Source: Dechloromonas sp. UBA6271 (GTDB taxonomy: Bacteria > Pseudomonadota > Gammaproteobacteria > Burkholderiales > Rhodocyclaceae). From it: 64,000 nt of DNA. A program made the position numbers and the translations under genes. Where the stretch lies: contig DJUX01000060.1 in assembly GCA_002440665.1 (NCBI GenBank), positions 1-64,000 on the forward strand, read 5' to 3'. How positions within the stretch are numbered: the first letter of the stretch is position 1; the number at the start of each line of letters is the position of its first letter. Below the pieces are notes generated by a model that searched no databases, had not been told where the DNA came from, and was given only the letters and a program-made list of their open reading frames with translations. Positions 17,850-26,472 of this stretch are shown here, piece after piece.

Positions 17850-19004
17850 ATGTCATCGACGATGATTCTGCCGCCCGCCACGCTGGGCATGCTCGGCGGC
17901 GGCCAGCTCGGCCGCTTCTTCGTGACGGCCGCCCACGAAATGGGCTATCAGGTATGGGTCCTTGATCCGGACAAGAACAGCCCGGCCGGCCAGATTGCCG
18001 AGCGCCATTTGTGCGTTGGTTACGACGACTACGCGGCACTCGACGAGTTCGCCGAGGGCTGCGCGGCGATCACCACCGAATTCGAGAACGTGCCGGCCGA
18101 TACGCTGGATTATCTGGGCAAGTTCGTGCCGGTCCGCCCGTCCGCCGCAGCGGTTGCCGTTTGCCAGAACCGCATCGTCGAGAAGACCTTTCTGCGTGAC
18201 AACGGCCTGCCGTATGGCCCCTTCGCCGCGATTCGCAGCGAAGACGACATCAAGAGCGCCGCCGCCTCGTTGTTCCCGGCCATCCTCAAGGTCGCCCGCT
18301 TCGGCTACGACGGCAAAGGACAAGCTACGGTCAACAACCGCGAAGAGGCGCTTTTGGCTTTCGGCCGCTTCAAGGGCGAGGCCTGCGTTCTGGAACAGCG
18401 TCTGACGCTGGATTACGAAGTCTCGGTCGTGCTGGCGCGCGACGAGCACGGTCATGTCCAGTGCTTCCCGACCGGCGAGAACCAGCACACCAACGGCATC
18501 CTCGACGTCTCCATCGTGCCGGCGCGGACACCTGCCTGTGTCCGCAGCGACGCCGAAGAGGTCGCTGCCCGCATCGCCGAAAAGCTCGGCTACATCGGCA
18601 CCATGGGCGTCGAGTTCTTCGTCAGTCGCGGCCAGTTGATCGTCAATGAAATGGCGCCGCGCCCGCACAACAGCGGCCACTACACCATCGATGCCTGCGT
18701 CACCAACCAGTTCGAACAACAGGTCCGCGCCCTGTGCGGGCTGCCGCTCGGCGAGCCGCGCGCCCATTCGGCGGCGGTCATGGTCAACTTGCTCGGCGAC
18801 CTCTGGTACGAAGGCGAACACTACAGTGAGCCGGACTGGGCAAAGTTGTACGCCATCCCCAACCTGAAGCTGCACCTCTATGGCAAGCATCACGCCCGTC
18901 CCGGCCGCAAGATGGGCCATTTCACGGTGCTCGGCGAGGATGCCGCCAAGGTTCAGGAAACGGCGCTGGCCGCCCGCGCCGCCATCGGCATCACGGACGA
19001 ATGA
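17850..19004 (+). CDS. purK: N5-carboxyaminoimidazole ribonucleotide synthase
   Basis: A 384-residue ATP-grasp enzyme carboxylating AIR with ATP and bicarbonate. LGMLGGGQLGRFF near the N-terminus, KVARFGYDGKGQ in the ATP-grasp core, and EMAPRPHNSGHYTIDAC are PurK signatures. ATG 17850 follows the purE stop (ends 17847) by two bases. It overlaps the next gene by four bases (ATGA). Confidence 0.97.
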   Translation: MSSTMILPPATLGMLGGGQLGRFFVTAAHEMGYQVWVLDPDKNSPAGQIAERHLCVGYDDYAALDEFAEGCAAITTEFENVPADTLDYLGKFVPVRPSAAAVAVCQNRIVEKTFLRDNGLPYGPFAAIRSEDDIKSAAASLFPAILKVARFGYDGKGQATVNNREEALLAFGRFKGEACVLEQRLTLDYEVSVVLARDEHGHVQCFPTGENQHTNGILDVSIVPARTPACVRSDAEEVAARIAEKLGYIGTMGVEFFVSRGQLIVNEMAPRPHNSGHYTIDACVTNQFEQQVRALCGLPLGEPRAHSAAVMVNLLGDLWYEGEHYSEPDWAKLYAIPNLKLHLYGKHHARPGRKMGHFTVLGEDAAKVQETALAARAAIGITDE

Positions 19005-19996
19005 TTCCTTCCGAAGCCGAATACGCCCGCGCCGTTGAGTTACTGCGCGCCGGCGAGCTGGTCGCCTTCCCGACCGAGACGGTCTACGGACTTGGGGCGG
19101 ATGCTGCCAACCCGGCGGCGGTCGCCAAAATCTTCGCCGCCAAGGGCCGCCCGGCCGATCATCCGCTGATCGTTCATCTTTCGGGCCACGATGCGGTCGA
19201 CCACTGGGCCGAGCAGGTTCCCGATGTCGCCTGGGAATTGATGGAAACCTTCTGGCCCGGGCCGCTGACCCTGATCCTGAAAAAGCAGGCCTGGGTGCCG
19301 TCGACCGTAACAGGCGGCCAGGATACCGTCGGTCTGCGCGTCCCCGGCCACACCGTCGCGCTCGAGCTGCTGCGCCGCTTCGCCGCCGCATCCGGCGAAC
19401 ATGCCGGCATCGCCGCGCCGTCGGCCAACCGCTTCGGGCGCATCAGTCCGACCACGGCAGTGCATGTGCAGGAAGAACTCGGCGAGCGGATTTCGCTCAT
19501 TCTGGACGGTGGACCGTGCAAGGTCGGTATCGAATCGACCATCGTCGACTGCTCGCGTGGCGAGCCGGTTGTCCTGCGTCCCGGCCACATCGCGCCGGCA
19601 CACCTCGAAGCCGTTCTTGGCCGTTGCCCGGCGATTGCAACCGCGACTGGCGCACCGCGCGTTTCCGGCTCGCTCGCAGCCCATTACGCACCGCAGACGC
19701 CGATGCGCCTCGTCGCCGGCCACCGCCTGCTCGATTTCCTGAATGCCCAGCGTCACAAGGGCGACCGTTGCGGCGTCATCGGCCACAGCCAGCCGCCGCA
19801 GGCTGGCATGCCGCATCTCTGGCGCATGCTGCCGGCCGACCCGGTCGGCTATGCCCACGACCTGTACGCAGCGCTACGCGAGATGGATCACGCCGGCGTC
19901 AGTTCGATTGCCGTCGAGGCGCTGCCTGACGGAGCGGCTTGGGCGGCGGTTGTCGACCGCCTGCGGCGTGCGGTTGCCGGGTCGGGATCGTCCTGA
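19001..19996 (+). CDS. L-threonylcarbamoyladenylate synthase, Sua5 type
   Basis: A 331-residue Sua5/YciO/YrdC-family protein that makes threonylcarbamoyl-AMP for the t6A37 tRNA modification. The YrdC domain spans about 1-210 (VAFPTETVYGLGADA, KGRPADHPLIVHL, SANRFGRISPTT, STIVDCSRG). A C-terminal Sua5 domain fills the remainder, distinguishing it from short TsaC. It is coupled to purK by an ATGA overlap, and its 3' end abuts the converging pterin dehydratase gene exactly. Confidence 0.93.
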   Translation: MIPSEAEYARAVELLRAGELVAFPTETVYGLGADAANPAAVAKIFAAKGRPADHPLIVHLSGHDAVDHWAEQVPDVAWELMETFWPGPLTLILKKQAWVPSTVTGGQDTVGLRVPGHTVALELLRRFAAASGEHAGIAAPSANRFGRISPTTAVHVQEELGERISLILDGGPCKVGIESTIVDCSRGEPVVLRPGHIAPAHLEAVLGRCPAIATATGAPRVSGSLAAHYAPQTPMRLVAGHRLLDFLNAQRHKGDRCGVIGHSQPPQAGMPHLWRMLPADPVGYAHDLYAALREMDHAGVSSIAVEALPDGAAWAAVVDRLRRAVAGSGSS

Positions 19997-20335
19997 TCAG
20001 AGGGTAAACAGCCGCTCTACCATGGCGGCGCAGATGAAATCGTTCTCCGACAAGCCGCCAATGGCGTGCGTCAAGTAGCGGACCCGGCAGTCTGCGTAAC
20101 CCACCGTCAGTTCCGGGTGGTGGTCTTCGCGGTGCGAGATCCAGGCCACGGCATTCACGAAGGCCATCGTTTCGTGGTGGTTGCGGAAGCGCCAGGTTTT
20201 TTCGATGGCCATGCCGGACAGTTCCCAACCGCTCAGCGAACCCAGATACTCCTGGCTGGCCGCTTCGTCGAGCGCCGCCATGCCGCCTTCGCAGGGCTTG
20301 CACTTCCGGTCGCCAAGATCGCAATGGGCATCCAT
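19997..20335 (-). CDS. phhB: 4a-hydroxytetrahydrobiopterin dehydratase
   Basis: A 112-residue pterin-4a-carbinolamine dehydratase that recycles the pterin cofactor after aromatic hydroxylation. The active region ISHREDHHPELTVGYADC has the conserved HH-P and later H residue (RVRYLTHAIGGLSENDF). ATG 20335 has GGAGA seven bases upstream and is preferred to 20362. It is a single gene, convergent with sua5. The phenylalanine hydroxylase partner (phhA) is not in the window. Confidence 0.9.
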   Translation of the reverse strand: MDAHCDLGDRKCKPCEGGMAALDEAASQEYLGSLSGWELSGMAIEKTWRFRNHHETMAFVNAVAWISHREDHHPELTVGYADCRVRYLTHAIGGLSENDFICAAMVERLFTL

Positions 20336-20424
20336 TTTTTTCTCCAGGGTTGAACGGGGCATTGCCCCTGTATTCTTCAGAGATTGCGCACAGGCTTTCG
20401 GTTCCGGCAGGCATCAAGATCGCT

Positions 20425-20453
20425 TTGATAAGCGAATTGGCGTGATATAGAAT
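20425..20453 (+). promoter_or_regulatory. Promoter of the tRNA-Ala gene
   Basis: TTGATA (20425-20430), a 17-base spacer and TAGAAT (20448-20453) give a good sigma70 promoter whose start would fall a few bases before the tRNA at 20465. Confidence 0.7.
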
Positions 20454-20464
20454 ATGCCCACGTC

Positions 20465-20540
<76 letters not shown>

Positions 20541-20574
20541 ACGACCAGTTTGGTGTAGTCCGGCGACATCCAAG

Positions 20575-20599
20575 AAACCCGCCTAAATGCGGGTTTTTT
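20575..20599 (+). terminator. Rho-independent terminator after tRNA-Ala
   Basis: The stem CCCGC / GCGGG with loop CTAAAT is followed by six T, 35 bases after the tRNA CCA. Confidence 0.8.
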
Positions 20600-20617
20600 A
20601 TTGGGTTTTGTCCAGTT

Positions 20618-20675
20618 GTGTGTAACGTTGTCCAATGGCATCCGACCCCAAGTGTGTGTAACTATGGGTGTAACT
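20618..20675. repeat. Three short direct repeats (G/T)GTGTAAC beside the integrase remnant
   Basis: Copies lie at 20618-20626 (GTGTGTAAC), 20654-20663 (GTGTGTAACT) and 20666-20675 (GGGTGTAACT). Their place between the tRNA and an integrase start fits arm-type binding sites of a P4-like integrase. They are similar to the repeats at 458-512. Confidence 0.45.
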
Positions 20676-20701
20676 GGATGTTGGTCAGAAGGGGGTACAC
20701 A

Positions 20702-20926
20702 ATGCCCTTGAGTAACGCTGCAATCCTAAATGCGAAGCCGAGCGGAAAAACCTATGCGCTGACAGATGAGAGCGGGTTATCCATCCAAATTCAGCCATCT
20801 GGCAGGAAGTGGTGGAGGTTCCGCTATCGCTTTTTAGGCAAGGCAAAAATGATTTCGCTCGGCGTATATCCTGACGTTGGACTGAAGGATGCTCGAGAAC
20901 GGCGAGATGCTGCTCGAAAGCTGCTA
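20702..20926 (+). pseudogene. Truncated P4-family tyrosine integrase (N-terminal DUF4102 domain only)
   Basis: From ATG 20702 (GGGGG upstream) about 75 residues match the start of P4-type integrases: NAKPSGKTYALTDESGLSIQ, then WWRFRYRFLGKAKMISLGVYPDV and LKDARERRDAARKLL. Homology stops just before the 3' end of the converging lysR gene (20929). The frame runs on into lysR antisense to a stop at 21031, and the core-binding and catalytic domains are absent. The full enzyme is about 400 residues. It is the scar of an integrative element at tRNA-Ala(CGC). Confidence 0.85.
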
Positions 20927-20928
20927 TC

Positions 20929-21831
20929 TTACCGATCCCAGTACGGCTCCTCACCGATATGGGAAATCATGAAGTCAATGAATACCCTGACCTTGCTGGG
21001 CAGGTGGCGCGTCGGCAAATACATCGCATAGACATAGCGCTCGACCGGGATGTACTCGGACAAAACAGCCTGCAAATTGCCGCTTTGAAGTTCCTTGCCA
21101 ATTATGAAAGTCGGCAACAGGCCGACGCCCAGCCCGCCCAGGACGGCTTGCGATAACGCCTCGTCGTCATCGACATGCAGCGGGCCATTAACCGGTACGG
21201 AAATTTCACCTTCCGGTCCGGTAAAGCGCCAGCGCCCCGGCTCTCCGGAGCGTGTGTAGTCCAGGCAGTTGTGAGCAACCAGATCGGCGGGAGTTTGAGG
21301 AATGCCTTTCCGCCGAAAGTAATCCGGGGTCGCGCACAATTTCCGCCGGACCGGTGCCAGCGGACGCGCCACCAGATTAGGCTGGGGGTCGCCGGTAACA
21401 TGGATGGCTACGTCATAGCCCTCCTCGGCCAGGTTCACCCAGCGGTCCGTAATGCTGAGGTCTATCTTGAGTTCAGGATGGCGCGGCAAGAACTTGGCAA
21501 GGGCGGGGGCGACATGAAGCGTTCCGAAGGCAACCGATGCGCTGACGCGAAGAACACCCCTCGCTTCGCTGTTCAGGCTGCCAACAAGTTTTTCTGCTTC
21601 CGTTGCTTCGTCCAGAATGCGGGAACAATGTTCTGCAACCGCGGCGCCAATTTCAGTCAAGCTGAGATAGCGGGTAGTCCGATTCAGCAAGTGTGCACCA
21701 AGCGATTTCTCCAACTTCGCCACCGCCTTGCTGACCGCCGAACGGGAGCACCCCATCCGCCGCGCCGCTTCCGAAAAACTTCCTGCCTCGACCACGCGGG
21801 CAAAGATTGCCATCAAATTCAAATCAGCCAT
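20929..21831 (-). CDS. LysR-family transcriptional regulator
   Basis: A 300-residue LTTR. The N-terminal winged HTH is ARVVEAGSFSEAARRMGCSRSAVSKAVAKLE (residues about 10-41, quoted here as the recognisable segment in pieces: GSFSEAARR and SAVSKAVAKLE). The effector-binding domain of the CrgA/DsdC-like type fills the rest. ATG 21831 is preferred to TTG 21843. Its 3' end touches the truncated integrase, so it came with, or was joined to, the element. The target is unknown; the divergent neighbour is the Rnk-like gene, which is a possible target by the usual LTTR arrangement. Confidence 0.9.
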   Translation of the reverse strand: MADLNLMAIFARVVEAGSFSEAARRMGCSRSAVSKAVAKLEKSLGAHLLNRTTRYLSLTEIGAAVAEHCSRILDEATEAEKLVGSLNSEARGVLRVSASVAFGTLHVAPALAKFLPRHPELKIDLSITDRWVNLAEEGYDVAIHVTGDPQPNLVARPLAPVRRKLCATPDYFRRKGIPQTPADLVAHNCLDYTRSGEPGRWRFTGPEGEISVPVNGPLHVDDDEALSQAVLGGLGVGLLPTFIIGKELQSGNLQAVLSEYIPVERYVYAMYLPTRHLPSKVRVFIDFMISHIGEEPYWDR

Positions 21832-21948
21832 TGATGCCTTCAATCATGCTTTCTTGTTAAACACCAATGATTGTTGCCATTTTGGCTAGATTTTGATGCC
21901 ATTTTTCTGTCTAGTGTGATGGAAATTCCAGTATTAAAATTCCAACTT

Positions 21949-22359
21949 ATGACACATCTTAATTTTTCCATAGCACAGAGCATCCCTTGCGAATTCGAAG
22001 GATCTGACACGCCTATTGTCGGTGTCGTAGATTATATGCGCTTACGTCAATATGCATTGAGCGACAAATTGGCCGACGAGTTGGATCGAGCGATTGTAGT
22101 CGAAAGGGAACAGGTCCCAGAGGACGTCGTTCGCATGCACGCCCGTTGCACTTATATCGACCGACGTATCGGAACTCAACGAGAGATCGAATTGGTCTAT
22201 CCGGATGAGTCAGACCCGGCGATGGGCAAAATTTCCGTATTGACACCGGTAGGTAGTGCGTTGATCGGACTCCGGGTGGGGCAGAAAATTGCTTGGGAGT
22301 TTTCCGATGGTTCGATGCGGCACCTAAGGGTCGCAAGCGTTAACCAGAGGGCTGGATAG
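21949..22359 (+). CDS. Rnk/GreA C-terminal-like nucleoside diphosphate kinase regulator
   Basis: About 136 residues from ATG 21949 (ATG 21919 would add ten). The C-terminal half resembles the GreA/GreB C-terminal FKBP-like domain as in Rnk: RRIGTQREIELVYPDESDP, ISVLTPVGSALIGLRVGQKIAWEF. The LTPVG..LIGL..G segment is the hallmark. Proteins of this type bind RNA polymerase and influence nucleotide metabolism. The gene is visibly AT-richer than the core genes around it, in keeping with transfer. It is divergent from lysR. Confidence 0.78.
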   Translation: MTHLNFSIAQSIPCEFEGSDTPIVGVVDYMRLRQYALSDKLADELDRAIVVEREQVPEDVVRMHARCTYIDRRIGTQREIELVYPDESDPAMGKISVLTPVGSALIGLRVGQKIAWEFSDGSMRHLRVASVNQRAG

Positions 22360-22627
22360 CACTGCCAACCGGATTGAAGTGTTTGGTGTGGCCAGGAGCC
22401 AGCGGAAGACTATGTCAATGATGTTTTTCACAATGGAGAGTCCAATGGAGTCATTTTTCGAAACTATTACGGCGACAGAAAAATTTCCCTGGAGGCGGCT
22501 GCCAGTTTTACCGATAGCTGTCTAGGTTGGTGACTGTGCTAGTCGGGCCACCGCACGAGAAGTTCGATGACTCCGCCAGGAAAGAAACTATCAGGGCTAC
22601 GTTTATCCATCCCAAGGAGGACAGGCG
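22360..22627. other. Intergenic region with a possible 37-codon ORF
   Basis: There is no recognisable gene. An ORF at 22412-22525 (37 residues, several in-frame ATGs, CGGAAG upstream of the first) has coding-like spacing but no known match, and is kept as a possibility only. The ribosome site AAGGAGG of the following gene is at about 22614-22620. Confidence 0.3.
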
Positions 22628-23545
22628 ATGAAACTACTCTCCCGCATTCTTGCCGCCACCGATCTCTCTGCGCCAGCCCGCCACGCTGTCGAGCGTGCCT
22701 TTCATCTGGCAGCCATTGCTAACAGCGAACTCTACATTCTGCACGCTATCGAGTTAGATGCACTCGACAGCCTGCGTGAGATGTTGGGGGACGAGGTGTT
22801 AGCGGTGAGGGCTGCTTTGAACAGCGATGCCCATGCCCGCCTAGACCAGTTGACAGGCAATGCCGCGATCAATTGTGGTGTCATTCCGCATACCTGTGTG
22901 GCCGATGGAAATCCTCTGGCTATAATCGCCGCCGAGGCTGAGGTGCTGAATGCGGATCTGGTGATTCTCGGGGCACGCGGCGAATCCTTTTTGCGTCACA
23001 CTTTGCTGGGATCGACAGCGGCCCGCTTGTTGCGCAAGTCGTCGCGGCACCCGGTGCTGGTAGTGAAACAATCTCCCCATGAGGTATATCGTTCAGTCCT
23101 AATCGCCGTGGATTTTTCACCCGTGTCGCTTCAGGCGATTCGTATGGCGAGACAAGTGGCTCCAGGTGCCGACCTTGTTCTGTTTCATGCCTTTGAAATG
23201 CCCTATGAGGGCAAGTTAATATTCGCGGGTGTCGATGAACACGTTATTCGCCAATATGTGAGATCTAGCAGCGAGACGCGACGCAAACGGTTGCACGCTC
23301 TGGCGGTGGCTGCCGGCCTGACGGCACCGGAATACTCGGCGCGGATTGTCCACGGCGATCCATCGCAGCAGATCATTGCCATGGAGCAGGAGGTCGATGC
23401 TGACCTGATTGTCGTCGGCAAACACGGGGCGCGCATTGCCGAAGAATTGCTGATCGGCAGCGTAACCAAACATGTGCTGGCGGAATCGCAATGCGATTTG
23501 CTGGTTATGTGCGACCCACACGATGCACCTGAATCATCGCCATGA
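22628..23545 (+). CDS. Universal stress protein with two USP domains
   Basis: A 305-residue tandem UspA protein. Domain 1 (about 1-148) ends in the ATP-binding pattern GARGESFLRHTLLGSTA, followed by HPVLVVK; domain 2 (about 154-296) ends in GKHGARIAEELLIGSVT, followed by CDLLVM. Both keep the G-2x-G-9x-G-S/T signature, so both may bind ATP. There is a strong ribosome site AAGGAGG eight bases upstream. USPs act in stress survival through unknown partners. It lies in the AT-richer patch after the integrase scar, with the Rnk-like gene and a small Arg-rich protein. Confidence 0.9.
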   Translation: MKLLSRILAATDLSAPARHAVERAFHLAAIANSELYILHAIELDALDSLREMLGDEVLAVRAALNSDAHARLDQLTGNAAINCGVIPHTCVADGNPLAIIAAEAEVLNADLVILGARGESFLRHTLLGSTAARLLRKSSRHPVLVVKQSPHEVYRSVLIAVDFSPVSLQAIRMARQVAPGADLVLFHAFEMPYEGKLIFAGVDEHVIRQYVRSSSETRRKRLHALAVAAGLTAPEYSARIVHGDPSQQIIAMEQEVDADLIVVGKHGARIAEELLIGSVTKHVLAESQCDLLVMCDPHDAPESSP

Positions 23546-23762
23546 CTGAAATGATCATTGAAACTTGTATGCCAGACCTCCCCCGTTTCCGCCTGATTTT
23601 AGGGTAGAGCGACTGTTTCGCTAGGGCGCCATCCGGCCAATGTTGAAGCAATTCGCGAGGCTGTTGAGGTGAGCCTTGCCAAGAAACTCGTCGGTATTGA
23701 AATCTCAGAGGTTAGGATCTACAAACAAAGGGCGTGTCGCTTACAAAGACCGGGGGCTAGTC

Positions 23763-23978
23763 ATGGGTGCAAACGTGGATCGCAGAGAAGGCGCGGAGCG
23801 TAGAGCTGGGGCGGATCGACGCGTGAATGACGCAATGCTTGAAAGCAAATTTTTTGATCGTCGCTGGCGCCCGGAGCGTAGATTGCCGGATCCGGAGGAA
23901 GCTGCTTTCGTAGATTGTGCTTGGGAAAGATATTTTGCCGAAATCGAAAAAAGGTCGAAAGCGACAGACTCAAACTAG
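23763..23978 (+). CDS. Small Arg-rich hypothetical protein (RR-type)
   Basis: A 71-residue protein from ATG 23763 with repeated RR units (VDRREGAERRAGADRRV, FFDRRWRPERRLPDPEEA) and an aromatic tail (CAWERYFAEIEKR). Its design is that of the protein at 3064-3240: RR-rich start, acidic-aromatic end. The upstream ORF extension to 23676 has no ribosome site. The function is unknown. It follows the double USP gene by about 220 bases that hold no clear gene. Confidence 0.55.
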   Translation: MGANVDRREGAERRAGADRRVNDAMLESKFFDRRWRPERRLPDPEEAAFVDCAWERYFAEIEKRSKATDSN

Positions 23979-24292
23979 ATGATGCCCCGTTGCCCGTAAT
24001 GACATGATAGTAGTCTCCGCATCTGATTCGGGCCCAGCGGAAGCAAGAAACCGTTGCAGCACGAGCGATTTAGAGATTGGTTCGATAGACTGAACCCACG
24101 AATATCAAAAAGGCCATCTGTTCGCAGGTGGCCTTTTTGTTTGGTCGCATAAGGGTTTACCCTTGGGGTTGTTGCAATCAGGCGGCTACCGTCCAATACT
24201 GTTTGTCGCAAGGGAACGTGGTCAAGAATTCAATGTCTCCCTTTCATCTGTCGTCGTTCCAGCTGGACAACCATCGCATGGAGGAGAGAGTC
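23979..24292. other. Intergenic region, boundary of the AT-richer patch
   Basis: The only clear element is the bidirectional terminator at 24107-24138. After it the sequence becomes the leader of the CBS gene, with GGAGGAGAG just before the start at 24293. No copy of the tRNA-Ala 3' end was found here, so an attachment-site repeat marking the island's far end is not visible. Confidence 0.5.
24107..24138. terminator. Bidirectional terminator
   Basis: The stem GGCCATCTG / CAGGTGGCC with a TTCG tetraloop (one G-T pair) is flanked by AAAAA on the left and TTTTT on the right, so it can stop transcription from both sides. Confidence 0.88.
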
Positions 24293-24880
24293 ATGACGAT
24301 TGCGGCAAAAGTGCGTACGCGCAAAATTTCACCGAAGGCAGGTCTGTGTGTTTCCGGAAGCTATAACCTGATCGGGCCGGAGTCGCCGGCGATCGAAGCG
24401 ATGACCGATTTCGCGCGGGTTACGGCGGCAACGATCGGCGCCGGCGCCTCCGTGGCGGCGGCCAATTCGACCATGATCGCCCGCGGTGTGCGGCTGCTTC
24501 TGGTGCTTGACGGCGAGGGGGAACTGGAGGGACTGATCACGGCCCGCGATACACTGGGTGAAAAGCTGATGCAGGTCAGTCAGGCGCGGGGTGCCAAGCA
24601 CCATGAAGTGACGGTGGTGGATCTGATGTGCCCGGTCAGCGATATCGATACCATCACACTCAAGGATGTCGCCAATGCCCGCGTCGTCGATATCCTGGAT
24701 GCGCTGCGCAGCCTTGGCCGGCAGCATATCCTGGTCGAGGACATCGATCCGGCGACCGGTTCGCCGCGGGTACGCGGTGTCTTTTCGGCGACGCAGATCG
24801 GCCGCTTGCTCGGCGTGCCGGTTCAGACCTTCGATTTCGCGCGAACCTTCGGCGAGATCGAGGCGGCGCTGGCGAACTAG
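24293..24880 (+). CDS. CBS-domain pair protein
   Basis: A 195-residue protein with a pair of CBS domains, as a stand-alone sensor module of the kind that binds adenine nucleotides. The first CBS covers about 45-105 (ASVAAANSTMIARGVRLLLVLDGEGELEGLITARD) in part, the second about 112-180 (VVDLMCPVSDIDTI ... HILVEDIDPATG ... VRGVFSATQIGRLLG). There is no attached enzyme domain. ATG 24293 has GGAGGAGAG upstream and is preferred to in-frame starts further up. It is followed 49 bases later by an isochorismatase-like gene in the same direction. Confidence 0.82.
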   Translation: MTIAAKVRTRKISPKAGLCVSGSYNLIGPESPAIEAMTDFARVTAATIGAGASVAAANSTMIARGVRLLLVLDGEGELEGLITARDTLGEKLMQVSQARGAKHHEVTVVDLMCPVSDIDTITLKDVANARVVDILDALRSLGRQHILVEDIDPATGSPRVRGVFSATQIGRLLGVPVQTFDFARTFGEIEAALAN

Positions 24881-24929
24881 GGGGCGAGATGACGCGGAAT
24901 GTTTGGTTTTTAATGTGCGGGAGGTCGGG

Positions 24930-25472
24930 ATGCTGATCAAGGCCGGCCACTCGATCTTGTTGCTGATCGATCTGCAGGAACGCCTTGCCCCGGCGATTCG
25001 TGATATCGATGCGGTACTGCGCCACAACCTCTGGCTGGTGGCGGTTGCTCAGCGCCTGGGGGTGCCGGTGGCGGCGACCGTCCAGTATCCGGCCGGATTG
25101 GGACCCATGGTCCCGGAATTGACAGCGCGTATCCCGGCCGCAGATGTCGTCGAGAAGATCCATTTTTCGGCGGTCGCCGACGGTTGTCTGGAGGCGCTTC
25201 CCGGCTTTTCGCGCCGCCAGGTCGTGTTGACCGGAACAGAGGCGCACGTCTGTGTGCTGCAGACGGCGCTCGGTCTGCTGGAATTGGGCAAGGAGGTTTT
25301 CGTGGTGGCCGAGGCCGTCGGTTCGCGGCGGCCGGAAGACCGGGAACTGGCGCTGGAGCGCCTGCGCCAGGCGGGTTGCCGAATTGTTTCGCGCGAGATG
25401 GTGGCTTTCGAATGGCTGCACAAGGCCGGCTCGGATATTTTCCGCGAGATCAGCCGGGAGTACTTGCGCTGA
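24930..25472 (+). CDS. Isochorismatase-family cysteine hydrolase
   Basis: A 180-residue hydrolase of the isochorismatase/nicotinamidase superfamily, YcaC-like. The candidate catalytic triad is Asp in LLLIDLQERL (about residue 14), Lys in VVEKIHFSA (about 76), and Cys in LTGTEAHVCVLQTAL (about 110). ATG 24930 has GGGAGGTC upstream; a much longer reading frame upstream overlaps the CBS gene and is spurious. The reaction is unknown. It is probably co-transcribed with the CBS gene and ends at a bidirectional terminator. Confidence 0.85.
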   Translation: MLIKAGHSILLLIDLQERLAPAIRDIDAVLRHNLWLVAVAQRLGVPVAATVQYPAGLGPMVPELTARIPAADVVEKIHFSAVADGCLEALPGFSRRQVVLTGTEAHVCVLQTALGLLELGKEVFVVAEAVGSRRPEDRELALERLRQAGCRIVSREMVAFEWLHKAGSDIFREISREYLR

Positions 25473-25482
25473 TCTGAAAATG

Positions 25483-25512
25483 AAAAAGGGCCGGTCATCA
25501 CCGGCCCTTTTT
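25483..25512. terminator. Bidirectional terminator between the hydrolase and phosphate acyltransferase genes
   Basis: The stem GGGCCGGT / ACCGGCCC (25488-25507) is flanked by AAAAA and TTTTT and serves both converging genes. Confidence 0.9.
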
Positions 25513-25527
25513 ATGGGTTGTCGCTGT

Positions 25528-26472
25528 TCAGCTGGCAACCGCCTTGGCGGCCTGCTTGCGGCGATCTGCGGCGACCAAAGCGGCGACGGCGCAGGAAGCC
25601 AGCCGGGTCAGGACCGAATCGGCGCGGCTGGTCAGGATGATCGGCACGCGGGCGCCGAGCACGATGCCGGCAGCGTCGGCATCGGCCATGAAGCTCAGGC
25701 TCTTGGCCAGCATGTTGCCTGCCTCCAGGTCGGGGACGACCAGAATGTCCGCCTTGCCGGCCACCGGCGATTCGATCTTCTTGATTTTTGCGGCGTCGAG
25801 GTCGATGGCGTTGTCGAGTGCCAGCGGGCCGTCAAGGATGCCGCCAGTGATCTGGCCGCGATCCGCCATCTTGCACAGCGCGCCGGCCTCGATGGTCGAC
25901 TGCAGTTTCGGGTTGATCGTTTCCATGGCCGAAAGAATCGCCACCTTGGGTTTTTCCATGCCCAGTGAATGGGCGAGGTCAATGGCATTCTGGATGATGT
26001 GCATCTTGTCTTCCATGGTCGGGAAGATGTTGATCGCCGCGTCGGTAACGAAGATGGGGCGGTCCAGCTTCGGCACGTCCATGATGAAGCAGTGGCTGAT
26101 GCGCCGGTTGGTGCGCAGGCCGGTGCCGCTGCGGACGATGGCGGCCATCAGTTCGTCGGTGTGCAGGCTGCCCTTCATCAGCAGTTCGGCGCGCCCTTCA
26201 TGCACCAGTTGCACGGCACGCTCGGCGGCCGAGTGGCTGTGATCGGCATCAACGATCTCGTAGGGGGCGATGTCGAGGCCGAATTCGCGAGCGACCGACT
26301 CGATCTTGCTTCGGGGACCGACCAGAATTGGCTGGATGATGCCTTTTTCGGCCGCCTCGACGGCCCCGCGCAACGAGCTTTCGTCGCAGGGGTGAGCGAC
26401 TGCGGTCGGCGCCGGGGCGAGTTCCCGGCAGCGGGCGAGTAGGCGTTCGAATTTGGCGTGCTTCTGTTCCAT
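25528..26472 (-). CDS. Phosphate acetyl/butyryltransferase family protein
   Basis: A 314-residue PTA/PTB-family enzyme that exchanges CoA of an acyl-CoA for phosphate. Signatures are PILVGPRSKIESVAREFG, LLMKGSLHTDELMAAIVRSGTGLRT, AINIFPTMEDKMHIIQNAIDLA and LVVPDLEAGNMLAKSL. It lacks the N-terminal enoyl-CoA hydratase domain of the bifunctional form. ATG 26472 has GGAGA upstream. It is divergent from a DUF3141 (PHA-synthase-like) gene; these two families are often neighbours in proteobacteria, which hints at a shared role in acyl-CoA or polyester metabolism (inference). No acetate/butyrate kinase gene is near. Confidence 0.88.
   Translation of the reverse strand: MEQKHAKFERLLARCRELAPAPTAVAHPCDESSLRGAVEAAEKGIIQPILVGPRSKIESVAREFGLDIAPYEIVDADHSHSAAERAVQLVHEGRAELLMKGSLHTDELMAAIVRSGTGLRTNRRISHCFIMDVPKLDRPIFVTDAAINIFPTMEDKMHIIQNAIDLAHSLGMEKPKVAILSAMETINPKLQSTIEAGALCKMADRGQITGGILDGPLALDNAIDLDAAKIKKIESPVAGKADILVVPDLEAGNMLAKSLSFMADADAAGIVLGARVPIILTSRADSVLTRLASCAVAALVAADRRKQAAKAVAS

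Noticed and set aside
23610..23790. Coding-like stretch before the second RR protein (RHPANVEAIREAVEVSLAKK in one frame)
   Set aside because: It has no start codon with a ribosome site and runs through into another frame of the RR gene; it may be a gene remnant but cannot be identified.
24060..24110. TTCGA-containing sequence as a second tRNA or attachment repeat
   Set aside because: It does not match the tRNA-Ala 3' end and forms no cloverleaf.
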